64,000 nucleotides of DNA from Rhodococcoides corynebacterioides (GTDB lineage Bacteria; Actinomycetota; Actinomycetes; Mycobacteriales; Mycobacteriaceae): positions 47,993 through 111,992 of the forward strand of contig NZ_JABUBU010000010.1 of NCBI RefSeq assembly GCF_019834675.1, given 5' to 3'. Of this stretch, positions 19,535 through 28,916 are shown in pieces; position 1 is the first letter of the stretch, and every line of letters starts with the position of its first letter. A program made the position numbers and the translations under genes. The notes below the pieces were generated by a model that worked only from the letters and a program-made list of their open reading frames with translations, was not told the DNA's origin and searched no databases.

Positions 19535-19747
19535 CGGTGCAGGTGACCGGAACCTGCACAGGTGCGACGGGACGGGGCGGTCCACGAACCTGCTCCCCTT
19601 TCCGCAACCTGCTTCGGTTGTAACCGGAGCAAGTTGCTGGAACCGAAGCAACTTCCCACCTGCGCAGGTTCCCGCCAACCACACCGGTTGCAACCGGTGC
19701 AGGTGACCGGAACCTGAGCAGATTCGACGGGACGGGGCGGTCCACGA
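19535..19747 (+). repeat. Palindromic intergenic repeat, locus A (plus orientation)
   Basis: The 318-bp divergent gap between purT and mcr contains a 53-bp segment twice (19535-19587 and 19695-19747, about 49 of 53 identical, 160 bp apart). Between them is a palindromic core with GCTTCGGTT (19611-19619) facing AACCGAAGC (19641-19649). Core plus flank align with the reverse complement of the array at 24093-24441, sharing for example CCGGAGCAAGTTG, GGTTCCCGCC and ACCGGTTGCAA. I see no open reading frame of note. Any mcr and purT promoters must lie within or beside it. Confidence 0.8.
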
Positions 19748-19815
19748 CCACTCGGTCCCCCCACCCGCACGATCCGGTCACGGCCACCGCTCCCGCGCGT
19801 CGTTAGGGTCGGCGC

Positions 19816-20901
19816 ATGACTTCAGGTGGGCCTCTGGCCGGGATCAAGGTCGTCGAACTCGCGGGCATCGGTCCGGGACCCCACGCCGCGACGCTGCTCG
19901 CCGATCTGGGCGCGGACGTCGTGCGAGTGCAGCGCGCGGGTGCGCTGCCGGGCGAGGGCGCGACCGGCGATCCGTTGATCCGGAACCGCCGCATCGTCGA
20001 GGCCAACCTCAAGGATCCCGCCGACCTCGACCGGGTGCAGCGACTGGTGGACCGCGCCGACGTCCTGATCGAAGGGTTCCGCCCGGGCGTGACCGAGCGC
20101 ATGGGCCTCGGGCCGGAGGACACGACGGGCCGCAACCCGCGCCTGATCTACGGCCGCATGACGGGGTGGGGTCAGGACGGGCCGTGGGCGCAGACGGCCG
20201 GCCACGACATCAACTACATCTCCGTGACCGGCGTGCTGCACGCGATCGGGCGGGAAGGCGAGCGCCCGGTGCCGCCGATGAACATGGTCGGCGACTTCGG
20301 CGGTGGCTCGATGTTCCTGGTCACGGGCATTCTGGCGGCGCTGGTGGAGCGGGCGTCGTCGGGTCGCGGACAGGTGATCGACGCCGCGATGGTCGACGGC
20401 ACCGTCGCGCTGTCACACATGATCTGGGGCTGGCGCGGCATCGGGATGTGGTCCGACGAGCGGGGCGCGAACCTCCTCGACACCGGCGCCCCCTTCTACG
20501 ACACGTACGAGACCGCCGACGGCAAGCACGTCGCGGTGGGGGCGCTCGAGCCGCAGTTCTACGCGGCGCTCCTGCAGGGTCTGGGCCTGGACCCGACCGC
20601 GCTGCCGCACCAGCTGGACCGCGCGCGGTGGCCCGAGCTGCGCGCGACCTTCACCGACGTCTTCGCCTCCCGCACCCGCGACGACTGGGCCGCCACCTTC
20701 GACGGGACCGACGCGTGCGTGACGCCGGTGCTCACGTTCGGGGAGGCGTCGTCGCATCCGCAGATGGCGGCCCGCGAGAACCTCGTCGACGTCGACGGCA
20801 TCACCCAGCACGCCCCGGCGCCGCGGTTCTCGCGGACCGTGCCGACGCAGCCGGAGGGCCCGGCCCGCACCGCGGCGGATCCGGACGAGATCTGGACCTG
20901 A
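19816..20901 (+). CDS. mcr: Alpha-methylacyl-CoA racemase (CaiB/BaiF CoA-transferase family)
   Basis: 361-residue family III CoA-transferase fold protein closely resembling mycobacterial Mcr, which epimerises 2-methylacyl-CoA during breakdown of branched fatty acids and sterol side chains. Seen: [20 protein letters not shown] at the start, catalytic His in GHDINYIS (H130), catalytic Asp in [10 protein letters not shown] (D160), and [16 protein letters not shown] near 195. The catalytic pair matches the racemase, not a transferase with aspartate nucleophile. The ATG at 19816 follows the repeat region. Its stop overlaps the next start by one base (TGATG). Confidence 0.94.
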   Translation: MTSGGPLAGIKVVELAGIGPGPHAATLLADLGADVVRVQRAGALPGEGATGDPLIRNRRIVEANLKDPADLDRVQRLVDRADVLIEGFRPGVTERMGLGPEDTTGRNPRLIYGRMTGWGQDGPWAQTAGHDINYISVTGVLHAIGREGERPVPPMNMVGDFGGGSMFLVTGILAALVERASSGRGQVIDAAMVDGTVALSHMIWGWRGIGMWSDERGANLLDTGAPFYDTYETADGKHVAVGALEPQFYAALLQGLGLDPTALPHQLDRARWPELRATFTDVFASRTRDDWAATFDGTDACVTPVLTFGEASSHPQMAARENLVDVDGITQHAPAPRFSRTVPTQPEGPARTAADPDEIWT

Positions 20902-21503
20902 TGGACGCCGCCGCCTGGGACGCGAAGTACGACGGACGGACCCCGTCGCCCGGGTCGCCGCCCGACGACGTCCTGGTCGAGTTCGTCACCTCGCGTCCGC
21001 GCGGGCGGGCGTTGGACCTCGCCTGCGGGCACGGCCGCAACGCTCTGTGGTTGGCGATGCGGGGGTGGCAGGTCGACGCGGTCGACTTCAGTGCCGTGGC
21101 ACTGTCCGGGGCGGCATCGGTGGCCGCGACCGCGACGCGGTCCATTCGGGAACGCATCCGCTGGGTTCAGGCGGACGTCACGACGCTCGTCCCGCCGCGG
21201 GAGTACGACCTCGTCCTCGCGTCGTATCTGCACCTGCCGCCGGACTCCCGACGGGCCGTGCTGGGCGCCGCGATCGGGGCGCTGAAACATGAGGGAATCC
21301 TCATCGTGGTCGGTCACCACGTCGACAATCCGTCGACGGGCGCACCGGGTCCGACGGACGTCGAAATCCTGTACACACCAGGCGATCTCGTGGTCGACCT
21401 GCCGGACGGCGCGACCGTGATTCGGGCGGCCCGCACACCCCGGCGCGTGGGTAACGCGACCGCACTCGACACCGTTCTGGTGGCGTCGGTTACCGACGAG
21501 TAA
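20901..21503 (+). CDS. SAM-dependent methyltransferase, class I
   Basis: 200 residues with class I methyltransferase motifs: ALDLACGHGRNALWLA (SAM loop, about 35-50), VDAVDFSAVAL (motif II acidic residue), and DLVLASYLHLP (motif IV). GILIVVGHH is the post-motif strand. Resembles small-molecule or thiopurine/tellurite-type methyltransferases; the substrate is unknown. The start is ATG 20901, sharing a base with the mcr stop, so the genes are translationally coupled. Much longer open frames here overlap mcr and are not genes. Confidence 0.88.
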   Translation: MDAAAWDAKYDGRTPSPGSPPDDVLVEFVTSRPRGRALDLACGHGRNALWLAMRGWQVDAVDFSAVALSGAASVAATATRSIRERIRWVQADVTTLVPPREYDLVLASYLHLPPDSRRAVLGAAIGALKHEGILIVVGHHVDNPSTGAPGPTDVEILYTPGDLVVDLPDGATVIRAARTPRRVGNATALDTVLVASVTDE

Positions 21504-21510
21504 TCCCCTG

Positions 21511-21539
21511 TTGGCAGGGTCTCGCCGTCGGCGTACTAT
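21511..21539 (+). promoter_or_regulatory. Sigma70-like promoter of fadE5
   Basis: TTGGCA (21511-21516) and TACTAT (21534-21539) are separated by 17 bp, close to the consensus housekeeping promoter. Transcription should start near 21546, giving a leader of about 90 nt before the fadE5 ATG. Confidence 0.65.
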
Positions 21540-21548
21540 GGCGTCAAG

Positions 21549-21562
21549 TTACTGGCGAGTAG
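21549..21562 (+). promoter_or_regulatory. Operator-like motif at fadE5
   Basis: TTACTGGCGAGTAG lies just downstream of the -10 box, over the expected transcription start, where a repressor would block initiation. The same motif (TTACCGGTGAGTAA) occurs in the fadA2-fabG4 gap at 35909-35922, and a variant occurs upstream of the tetR gene at 54804-54817. Confidence 0.55.
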
Positions 21563-21635
21563 CAAGCGCCGGGTGCTCACCGAAGGCGGTACCGACGAGG
21601 GCGGACCGCACCACCTAGTACGGAGACGCAGTCAC

Positions 21636-23471
21636 ATGGGCCACTACAAGAGCAATCTGCGAGACCTCGAGTTCAACCTGTTCGAGCTCTACGCCCTCGA
21701 CAAGACGCTCGCGTCGGGCGAGTTCGGCGACCTGGACGTCGACACGGTACGGGAGATGCTGGTCGAGGTCCGTCGCCTCGCCGAGGGCCCGCTGGGCGAG
21801 TCCTTCGCCGACGCGGACCGCAACCCGCCCACCTTCGACCCGGAGACGCACACCGTCACGCTGCCGGAGTCGTTCAAGAAGTCCTACCGCGCGCTGCAGG
21901 AGGCCGGCTGGGACCACCTCGGCCTCGACGAGGAGCTCGGCGGCCTGCCCGCCCCCCGCCAGGTGTTCTGGGCCGTCGCGGAGATGCTGCTCGGCTCCCA
22001 GCCCGCCGCGTTCATGTACGCCGCCGGCCCCGGCTTCGCACAGATCCTCTACGACAACGGCAACGAGGAGCAGAAGCGCTGGGCGCAGTTCGCCTCCGAG
22101 CGCAACTGGGGCGCCACGATGGTGCTCACCGAGCCCGACGCCGGATCCGACGTGGGTGCCGGCCGCACCAAGGCCATCCAGCAGGAGGACGGCACCTGGC
22201 ACATCGAGGGTGTGAAGCGCTTCATCACCTCGGCCGACTCGGACGACCTGTTCGAGAACATCTTCCACCTGGTTCTGGCTCGCCCCGAGGGCGGCAAGCC
22301 GGGCACCAAGGGCCTGTCGCTGTTCTTCGTCCCGAAGTTCCACTTCGATTCCGAGACCGGCGAACTCGGCGAGCGCAACGGCGTCTTCGTCACCAACGTC
22401 GAGCACAAGATGGGCCTGAAGGTCTCCGCCACGTGTGAGCTGACCCTCGGCGGCCACGGCATTCCCGCCAAGGGCTGGCTGGTCGGCGACGTCCACAACG
22501 GCATCGCGCAGATGTTCGACGTCATCGAGCACGCGCGAATGATGGTGGGCACCAAGGCCATCTCGACGCTCTCCACCGGTTACCTCACCGCGCTGGACTA
22601 CGCCAAGCAGCGTGTCCAGGGTGCCGACCTGACGCAGATGACCGACAAGGCCGCGCCGCGCGTCACCATCACGCACCACCCCGACGTCCGTCGTTCGCTG
22701 ATGACGCAGAAGGCCTACGCCGAGGGTCTGCGTGCGGTGTACCTCTACACCGCCGCGCACCAGGACGAGGCTGCGGCGCAGCACGTTTCGGGCGCGGACA
22801 AGGACACCGCGTACCGCGTGAACGATCTGCTGCTGCCGATCGTCAAGGGCGTCGGTTCCGAGGTCGCGTACGAGCAGCTCGCGCAGAGTCTGCAGACGCT
22901 CGGCGGGTCCGGTTTCCTGCAGGACTACCCCATCGAACAGTACATCCGCGACGCCAAGATCGACTCGCTCTACGAGGGCACCACGGCCATCCAGGCGCAG
23001 GACTTCTTCTTCCGGAAGATCGCCCGTGACCGCGGCGTCGCCCTGGCTCACGTTGCCGGGCAGATCAAGTCGTGGATCGACAGCGAGGCCGGCAACGGTC
23101 GCCTCAAGAGCGAGCGCGCCCTGCTGAACACCGCGCTCGAGGACGTCCAGGGCATGGTGGCCACGCTCACCCAGCACCTCATGGGTGCGCAGGAGCAGCC
23201 CACCGAGCTGTACAAGGTGGGCCTCGGCTCCGTGCGTCTGCTGCTCAGCGTCGGCGACCTGATGATCGGCTGGCTTCTCCTGCGCCAGTCCGAGATCGCC
23301 ATCGCCGCGCTCGACAACGGCACCAGCGAGAAGGACAAGCCGTTCTACGAGGGCAAGGTCGCCGTGGCGTCCTTCTTCGCCAAGAACATCCTGCCGCGTC
23401 TCACCAGCACCCGTCAGATCCTCAGCGATCTCGACAACGACGTGATGGAGCTCGACGAAGCCGCGTTCTGA
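21636..23471 (+). CDS. fadE5: Acyl-CoA dehydrogenase, FadE5 type
   Basis: 611 residues, the length of mycobacterial FadE5, a broad-range acyl-CoA dehydrogenase for the first step of beta-oxidation. It has the long-chain ACAD layout: N-terminal extension ([18 protein letters not shown]), helical domain, flavin-contact loop [15 protein letters not shown] (about 165-179), and the second-half helices with [21 protein letters not shown] (described, not continuous evidence) including the base-bearing region [14 protein letters not shown]-terminal extra domain follows. Start ATG 21636. Own promoter and operator-like site upstream; perfect terminator hairpin downstream. Probably monocistronic. Confidence 0.93.
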   Translation: MGHYKSNLRDLEFNLFELYALDKTLASGEFGDLDVDTVREMLVEVRRLAEGPLGESFADADRNPPTFDPETHTVTLPESFKKSYRALQEAGWDHLGLDEELGGLPAPRQVFWAVAEMLLGSQPAAFMYAAGPGFAQILYDNGNEEQKRWAQFASERNWGATMVLTEPDAGSDVGAGRTKAIQQEDGTWHIEGVKRFITSADSDDLFENIFHLVLARPEGGKPGTKGLSLFFVPKFHFDSETGELGERNGVFVTNVEHKMGLKVSATCELTLGGHGIPAKGWLVGDVHNGIAQMFDVIEHARMMVGTKAISTLSTGYLTALDYAKQRVQGADLTQMTDKAAPRVTITHHPDVRRSLMTQKAYAEGLRAVYLYTAAHQDEAAAQHVSGADKDTAYRVNDLLLPIVKGVGSEVAYEQLAQSLQTLGGSGFLQDYPIEQYIRDAKIDSLYEGTTAIQAQDFFFRKIARDRGVALAHVAGQIKSWIDSEAGNGRLKSERALLNTALEDVQGMVATLTQHLMGAQEQPTELYKVGLGSVRLLLSVGDLMIGWLLLRQSEIAIAALDNGTSEKDKPFYEGKVAVASFFAKNILPRLTSTRQILSDLDNDVMELDEAAF

Positions 23472-23490
23472 TTCGTCCGTTCCTCCCACC

Positions 23491-23527
23491 CCTCGGCCGC
23501 ACCATTCCTGGAATGGTGCGGCCGAGG
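23491..23527 (+). terminator. Long perfect hairpin after fadE5
   Basis: CCTCGGCCGCACCATTCC (23491-23508) is the exact reverse complement of 23510-23527, beginning 20 bp after the fadE5 stop. An 18-bp arm with almost no loop and no U-tract, like other terminator-type hairpins in this window. Confidence 0.8.
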
Positions 23528-23602
23528 CGTTTGCGGGGCCGTCGAGCGGCAATACGTCCGCACCGCCGGGACAGGCCCGGTCGGTGATCGAGGAGGACGA
23601 CG

Positions 23603-24082
23603 ATGGCAGCAAACACTGGCTCCGTGGGCGCGCGGCCGGGCTACGGGCGCTCACCGGTGCAATGGGGTGCCCTTCTGGTGGGCATCGTGTTCCTGGCGGT
23701 CGGAATCCTGGGTTTCGTCCCGGGCATCACGACGAACTACGACTGCCTGAGCTTCGCCGGACATCACTCGAGCGCGATGCTGCTCGGAATCTTCGCGGTG
23801 TCGATCCTGCACAACCTGGTGCACCTGCTCTTCGGGGTCGCGGGCATCGCGCTGTCCCGCACCCCGGCGAGCGCGCGGACGTACCTCATCGGCGGCGGGG
23901 TGATCTACCTCGTGCTCTTCGTGTACGGACTGCTGATCGACCACGACAGCTCGGCCAACTTCGTGCCCGTCAACAGTGCCGACAACTGGCTGCACCTGGT
24001 CCTCGGGGTCGGCATGATCGCGTTGGGGTTCGTCCTGCCTCGCGCCGTCCGGACCGCCACCACCGCGACGCCGCGGCGGTAG
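23603..24082 (+). CDS. DUF4383 small membrane protein
   Basis: 159 residues with four transmembrane segments (about 22-42, 62-86, 93-113 and 129-147). The pattern HNLVHLLFGVAGIALSRTP and DNWLHLVLGVGMIALGF, with two N-x-x-H-L-x-x-G motifs, is the signature of the DUF4383 family. These proteins are common in actinobacteria and often stress-linked, but uncharacterised. Start ATG 23603 with a GAGGAGGA Shine-Dalgarno about 7 nt upstream (within 23590-23597). It stands alone between the fadE5 terminator and the repeat array. Confidence 0.85.
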   Translation: MAANTGSVGARPGYGRSPVQWGALLVGIVFLAVGILGFVPGITTNYDCLSFAGHHSSAMLLGIFAVSILHNLVHLLFGVAGIALSRTPASARTYLIGGGVIYLVLFVYGLLIDHDSSANFVPVNSADNWLHLVLGVGMIALGFVLPRAVRTATTATPRR

Positions 24083-24092
24083 GGCGGGCAGC

Positions 24093-24441
24093 TGCTCGGG
24101 TTCCGGTCACCTCCGCGGGGTGCAACCGGTGAGGGTGGCGGGAACCCGAGCAGGAGTGAACTTGCTCCGGTTTCAGCAACCTGCTCCTGCTACAACCGGA
24201 GCAAGTTGCTGGAGGCGGAGCAACTTCGAGCCCCACCCGCTCAGCTTCCGGTCACCTCCGCGAATTGCAACCGGTGAGGGTGGCGGGAACCCGAGCAGGA
24301 GTGAACTTGCTCCGGTTTCAGCAACCTGCTCCTGCTACAACCGAAGCAAGTTGCTGGAGGCGGAGCAACTTCGAGCCCCCACCTGCTCGGCTTCTGGTCA
24401 CACGCTCAGGCTGCAACCGGTGAGGGTGCCGGAAACCTGCG
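24093..24441 (-). repeat. Tandem array of palindromic intergenic repeat, locus B (minus orientation)
   Basis: The 362-bp gap between convergent genes holds about 2.4 copies of a 145-146-bp unit; TGCAACCGGTGAGGGTG recurs at 24121, 24266 and 24412. Each full unit contains a 14-bp inverted repeat (AACTTGCTCCGGTT / AACCGGAGCAAGTT, perfect in unit 1 with a 21-nt loop, one mismatch in unit 2). It also has AAGTTGCT / AGCAACTT with an 8-nt loop. The reverse complement aligns with locus A. No open reading frame or transposase is visible. The hairpins could also end transcription from both sides. Confidence 0.9.
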
Positions 24442-24444
24442 CGC

Positions 24445-25260
24445 TCACCCCGGTGAGGGCGACGACCGGAGGATGCGCTCGGCGTGCCGAATCACCGGCG
24501 CGTCGACCATCTTCCCGTCCACGGTGAACACCCCTCGCTCCGAGTCCGCGGCCGCGAGTACCCGCCGCGCCCAGTCGATTCGGGCCGGAGACGGGGTGTA
24601 GCACTCTCGAATCACCGTGGCCTGGGTCGGGTGCAGCGCCACCTTGGCGTCGAACCCCACGGCCACGGCGTCGTCGGTCTCCGCACGGAGCCCGTCGAGG
24701 TCGGCGATGTCGAGGTAGACCGAGTCCAGTGCCGCCCGCCCGAAGGCCTTCGCCGCGAGCAGCACCGACGACCGCGCGTGCTGCGCCACGTCCCGGTAGT
24801 TTCCGTCGGCCCAGCGCGAGGACTCGCCCCCGAGCGCCGCGATCAGATCCTCCGCACCCCACATCACGGCCACGACCCCCTCGGCCGCGGCGACCTCGGC
24901 CGCGCGCGCCACACCCAGCGGCGTCTCGATCAGGGCGACCACGTCGCGACCGCCCAGAGCCCGAACGTCCTCGGCCGATTCGCATTTGGGCACCATCACC
25001 CGGCGGTACGACGTGCGGTCGAGGGTGGCGAGGTCGGCGGCGAACTCGTCGGTGGTCCGAGCGTTCACCCGCACCACGGTCCGAGCCGGGTCCAGCGGGG
25101 TGTCGATCACCGCCGCCCGGGCCGCCTCCTTGTCGGCGGGCGCGACGGCGTCCTCGAGGTCGAGGATCACCACGTCGGCCACGGCTGCCGCCTTGGCGTA
25201 CCGCTCGGGGCGATCGGCGGGACAGAACATCCAGACGGGGCTCACGGGACCTGCACTCAC
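24445..25260 (-). CDS. citE: CitE-like acyl-CoA lyase (HpcH/HpaI family)
   Basis: 271-residue TIM barrel of the CitE-like lyase group: [19 protein letters not shown] at the start, DLEDAVAP (metal/CoA site, about 35-42), a conserved R in [16 protein letters not shown] near 90, ALIETPLG near 108, [12 protein letters not shown] near 135, and KVALHPTQ near 205. The M. tuberculosis counterpart in the same operon position (Rv2498c) is, as I recall, a beta-hydroxyacyl-CoA lyase, not a citrate lyase subunit. It probably supplies the final cleavage of the leucine pathway. Last gene of the operon; overlaps the MaoC gene by 4 bp. Confidence 0.9.
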   Translation of the reverse strand: MSAGPVSPVWMFCPADRPERYAKAAAVADVVILDLEDAVAPADKEAARAAVIDTPLDPARTVVRVNARTTDEFAADLATLDRTSYRRVMVPKCESAEDVRALGGRDVVALIETPLGVARAAEVAAAEGVVAVMWGAEDLIAALGGESSRWADGNYRDVAQHARSSVLLAAKAFGRAALDSVYLDIADLDGLRAETDDAVAVGFDAKVALHPTQATVIRECYTPSPARIDWARRVLAAADSERGVFTVDGKMVDAPVIRHAERILRSSPSPG

Positions 25261-25739
25261 GCGCTCGGCTCCCGGCGCACCAACGTCCTCCGCGTGGCCG
25301 TCGCCACGACGACGCCGTGCTGGTTGCGCCCGGTGTGCTCGAACGTCACGATGCCCTCTCCCGGCCGCGACGACGACTCGCGCTTGGCCGCGATCAGCGT
25401 CTCGGCGTACAGGGTGTCGCCGTGGAACAGCGGCTTGGGGAACGCGATGTCGGAGAACCCGAGGTTGGCGACGATGGTGCCCTGCGTCAGCTGCGCCACG
25501 GACAGCCCTACCAGCGTGGACAGCGTGAACATCGAATTGACCAGGCGCTCACCGAACGTGGTGTCCGCCGCGTAGGCGGCGTCGAGGTGCAGCGCCTGCG
25601 TGTTCATCGTCAGCGTGGTGAACAGAACGTTGTCGGCCTCGGTGATCGTGCGCCCGGGCCGGTGCTCGTAGACGGTGCCGATCTCCATCTCGTCGAACCA
25701 CAGGCCGCGCTGGACGACCCGGACCGGCTCGCCGGTCAC
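25257..25739 (-). CDS. MaoC-family hot-dog hydratase
   Basis: 160-residue hot-dog fold protein: [20 protein letters not shown] at the N-terminus, then [19 protein letters not shown] (the MaoC active-site helix region), and [19 protein letters not shown]. Probable enoyl-CoA (methylglutaconyl-CoA type) hydratase in the leucine pathway, by position in the operon. The canonical D-x-N-x-x-H hydratase motif is degenerate here ([10 protein letters not shown]), so its catalytic status is uncertain. Overlaps both neighbours by 4 bp. Confidence 0.86.
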   Translation of the reverse strand: MTGEPVRVVQRGLWFDEMEIGTVYEHRPGRTITEADNVLFTTLTMNTQALHLDAAYAADTTFGERLVNSMFTLSTLVGLSVAQLTQGTIVANLGFSDIAFPKPLFHGDTLYAETLIAAKRESSSRPGEGIVTFEHTGRNQHGVVVATATRRTLVRREPSA

Positions 25740-26896
25740 AGCCCCACCTGACGGGCGATGAGCATCAGCTGAACCTCGGTGGTGCCCTCGCCGATCTCGA
25801 GGATCTTGCTGTCCCGGTAGTGCCGCGCCACCGCGTACTCGTTCATGAACCCGTAGCCGCCGTGGATCTGGGTGGCGTCGCGGGCGTTGTCCATCGCGGC
25901 CTCCGACGCCACCAGCTTGGCGATCGCCGCTTCCTTCTTGAAGGGCTTGCCGGCCAACATGAGTGCGGCGGCGTCGTAGTACGCCGTCCGGGCGGTGTAG
26001 GCACGGGCCTCCATGCGGGCGATCTTGAACGCGATGGCCTGGTTGCGTCCGATCGCGGTGCCGAACGCCTCGCGCTCGCGGGCGTACTTGACGCTCTCGT
26101 CGACGCAGCCCTGTGCGGCGCCGACCGCCAGTGCGGCGATCGCGATGCGGCCCTCGTCGAGGATGCGCAGGAATCCCGCGTACCCGCGCCCCTCCTCACC
26201 GAGCAGGTTCTCGGCGGGCACCCGCACGTCGGTGAAGGTCAGCGGATGGGTGTCGGACGCGTTCCATCCCACCTTGTCGTAGGCCGGTCCGGCCTCGAAA
26301 CCCGTTGTGGTCGTGGGCACGAGGATCGAGGAGATCTGCGCCTTGCCCGACGCGTCCCGGCCGGTGACCGCCGTGACGGTGACCAACTCGGTGATGTCGG
26401 TACCCGAGTTGGTGATGAACTGCTTGGAGCCGTTGATCACCCAGGAGTCGCCGTCCCGCACGGCGGTGGTGCGCGTGCCGCCGGCGTCGCTGCCCGCTCC
26501 GGGCTCGGTCAGGCCGAAGGCACCCAGCGCCTGTCCGGACGTCAAGCGCGGCAACCATTCCTGCTTCTGCGCCTCGGTGCCGAACCGGTACACCGGCATC
26601 GCCCCCAGGGAGACTCCGGCCTCGAGGGTGATGGCGACGCTCTGGTCCACCTTGCCCAGTTCCTCGAGCGCCAGGCAGAGGGCGAAGTAGTCGCCGCCCA
26701 TGCCGCCGTACTCCTCGGGGAACGGCAGACCGAACAGGCCCATGTCGGCCATGCCCCGCACGACCTCGTACGGGAACGTGTGGTCCCGATCGTGCTGCGC
26801 GGCAACGGGTGCCACGACGGTGCGGGCGAAGTCGCGGACCGTCTTGGCCAGCTGGGTGTACTCGTCGGGCAGGGAGCCAGTGCTGAGGTGGGTCAT
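25736..26896 (-). CDS. fadE19: Acyl-CoA dehydrogenase, FadE19/isovaleryl-CoA type
   Basis: 386 residues with full ACAD layout: [19 protein letters not shown] near residue 55, [17 protein letters not shown] (flavin loop, about 128-144), [14 protein letters not shown] near 152, a C-terminal [14 protein letters not shown] region, and [15 protein letters not shown] near the end. The operon context (accA1, accD1, MaoC, CitE) matches the leucine-degradation set, so isovaleryl-CoA or a related branched acyl-CoA is the likely substrate. Coupled by 4-bp overlaps to both neighbours. Confidence 0.92.
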   Translation of the reverse strand: MTHLSTGSLPDEYTQLAKTVRDFARTVVAPVAAQHDRDHTFPYEVVRGMADMGLFGLPFPEEYGGMGGDYFALCLALEELGKVDQSVAITLEAGVSLGAMPVYRFGTEAQKQEWLPRLTSGQALGAFGLTEPGAGSDAGGTRTTAVRDGDSWVINGSKQFITNSGTDITELVTVTAVTGRDASGKAQISSILVPTTTTGFEAGPAYDKVGWNASDTHPLTFTDVRVPAENLLGEEGRGYAGFLRILDEGRIAIAALAVGAAQGCVDESVKYAREREAFGTAIGRNQAIAFKIARMEARAYTARTAYYDAAALMLAGKPFKKEAAIAKLVASEAAMDNARDATQIHGGYGFMNEYAVARHYRDSKILEIGEGTTEVQLMLIARQVGL

Positions 26897-28908
26897 GCCG
26901 CGTTCTCCTTGGCGGTCGAATCAGGGGTGGTATCGGTGCGCAGCTGCGCCAGAACTTGGTCGACGGCGACCTGGTCGCCTCGGGTGACGAACACCCGAGC
27001 GACACCGTCGGCGGGAGCCGTGAGTGCGTGTTCCATCTTCATCGCCTCGACGACCACCACCACGTCGCCGGCGCGGACCTCGGCGCCGTCGGCCACCGGG
27101 GTGGCGATCACGGTGCCGGGCATGGGGCTTCGGATCTCGTCGGACGTCGCGGCCGCGTCCGCCTCGGCGAGGTCGACCTCCGCGGCGACACGGAGCCGGC
27201 GGCCACCGCCCGCACCGGTGACCCACAGGGAGTCCGCGTCGGGGACCACGGTCACGGTCGTCCGGAGACCGTCGAGCACGACGCCGACCCGGTCTCCTGC
27301 CACCGACACCGACAGCGATCGCTGCGGTCCGTCGTCGACCGTGACGACGGCGTCGGCCGGGGTCCCGGAGAAGGTCACGACGCGACGCGTGGTGCCGTCG
27401 TCGACCACGACGGTGATCGGCGCCCGACGTCCCCCCGCACGCCATCCCGACGGGACGGTCCACGGGTCGACCTCGCTGGTGGGCCACGACGACGCCCACC
27501 GGAAGGTCGCCGCGGCGATCAGAGACTCGTCGGCGACGTCGGGGGCAGCGTAGTCGGGGACGACGCGGTCGAGCAGCCCGGTGTCGAGTCGCCCGGCGAT
27601 CACGTCGTCCGTGCCGAGCAGGTAGGTCAGGAAGTCGACGTTGGTGCCGACACCGAGCACCGCGGTGTCCGCCAGCGCCCGGGTCAGGATCCGCAACGCG
27701 TCGGCCCGGTCCCGGCCGCGGGCGATCACCTTCGACAGCATCGGGTCGTAATCACTGCCCACCACGGACCCGACGGACAGCGAGGAGTCCACGCGTACAC
27801 CGGGTCCGGACGGTTCCACGAGCCCGACGACGGTGCCGCCGGTGGGCAGGAACCCGCGCGCCGGATCCTCGGCGTAGATGCGGGCCTCGACGGCGTGGCC
27901 GGTGAGGGTCACGTCGTCCTGCGTGATCGGCAGCGGTTCGCCGGCCGCGACGCGCAGTTGCAGCTCGACCAGGTCGAGCCCCGTGACCTCCTCGGTCACC
28001 GGATGTTCCACCTGCAGACGGGTGTTCATCTCCATGAAGAAGAACTCGTCCGGCGCGTCGGCGGAGACGATGAACTCCACGGTGCCGGCGCCGACGTAGT
28101 CCACACTGCGGGCCGTCGCGCAGGCCGCCTCGCCGATGCGAGCGCGGGTGGCCTCGTCGAGCAGCGGCGACGGGGCTTCCTCGATCACCTTCTGGTGCCG
28201 ACGCTGCAGCGAGCATTCCCGCTCGCCCAGATGCACGACGGAGCCGTGCGCGTCGGCCATCACCTGGACCTCGATGTGCCGCGGGGACAACACGAATCGC
28301 TCGAGGAACAGCGTGTCGTCTCCGAACGACGACGCCGCCTCGCGCCGCGCCCGCTCGAGCGCCGGCCGCAGCGCCTCCGCCGACTCGACGACGTGCATGC
28401 CCTTGCCGCCGCCGCCGGCCGACGGCTTGATCAGGACGGGGAAGCCGATCTCCGGTGCGGCGGCGACCAGCTCGTCGTCGGTCAGCCCCGGCTCGGCGAT
28501 GCCGGGCACGACCGGGACGTCGAACGCGGACACGGCCTTCTTGGCGGTGATCTTGTCGCCCATCGTGCGGATCGCCCCGGCGGGCGGGCCGACGAACGCG
28601 ATGCCTGCGCGATCGCACGCCGCCGCGAACTCGGCGTTCTCGGAGAGGAATCCGTAGCCGGGGTGGATCGCGTCGGCACCGCTGCGGCGCGCGGCGTCGA
28701 TCACCGCGTCGATGTTCAGATAGCTCTCCCGCGCAGCGGCCGGGCCGAGGCGCACCGCGGTGTCGGCGACGCGCACGTGCAGGGCGTCGCGGTCGGCGTC
28801 GCTGTGCACCGCGACGGATCGAATGCCCAACCGTCGCAACGTCCGACACACGCGGACGGCGATCTCGCCGCGGTTGGCGACGAGCACGGTGGTGATGTCG
28901 GGGGTCAT
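26893..28908 (-). CDS. accA1: Biotin-dependent acyl-CoA carboxylase alpha subunit
   Basis: 671 residues combining biotin carboxylase and biotin carrier functions: [18 protein letters not shown] at the start, the ATP-grasp loop [14 protein letters not shown] (about 155-168), RDCSLQRR-type motif as [26 protein letters not shown] (about 287-300), and the C-terminal biotinylation site EAMKMEH (K624). With AccD1 it carboxylates methylcrotonyl-CoA in leucine breakdown (family and context inference). The frame is open to 29121 inside accD1. I chose ATG 28908, 8 bp after the accD1 stop, because it begins at the conserved domain. Confidence 0.94.
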   Translation of the reverse strand: MTPDITTVLVANRGEIAVRVCRTLRRLGIRSVAVHSDADRDALHVRVADTAVRLGPAAARESYLNIDAVIDAARRSGADAIHPGYGFLSENAEFAAACDRAGIAFVGPPAGAIRTMGDKITAKKAVSAFDVPVVPGIAEPGLTDDELVAAAPEIGFPVLIKPSAGGGGKGMHVVESAEALRPALERARREAASSFGDDTLFLERFVLSPRHIEVQVMADAHGSVVHLGERECSLQRRHQKVIEEAPSPLLDEATRARIGEAACATARSVDYVGAGTVEFIVSADAPDEFFFMEMNTRLQVEHPVTEEVTGLDLVELQLRVAAGEPLPITQDDVTLTGHAVEARIYAEDPARGFLPTGGTVVGLVEPSGPGVRVDSSLSVGSVVGSDYDPMLSKVIARGRDRADALRILTRALADTAVLGVGTNVDFLTYLLGTDDVIAGRLDTGLLDRVVPDYAAPDVADESLIAAATFRWASSWPTSEVDPWTVPSGWRAGGRRAPITVVVDDGTTRRVVTFSGTPADAVVTVDDGPQRSLSVSVAGDRVGVVLDGLRTTVTVVPDADSLWVTGAGGGRRLRVAAEVDLAEADAAATSDEIRSPMPGTVIATPVADGAEVRAGDVVVVVEAMKMEHALTAPADGVARVFVTRGDQVAVDQVLAQLRTDTTPDSTAKENAA

Positions 28909-28916
28909 AGCTGCCG

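Noticed and set aside
19498..19770. N-terminal extension of purT through the intergenic repeat
   Set aside because: The extra residues translate the palindromic repeat; PurT homologues start near ATG 19497.
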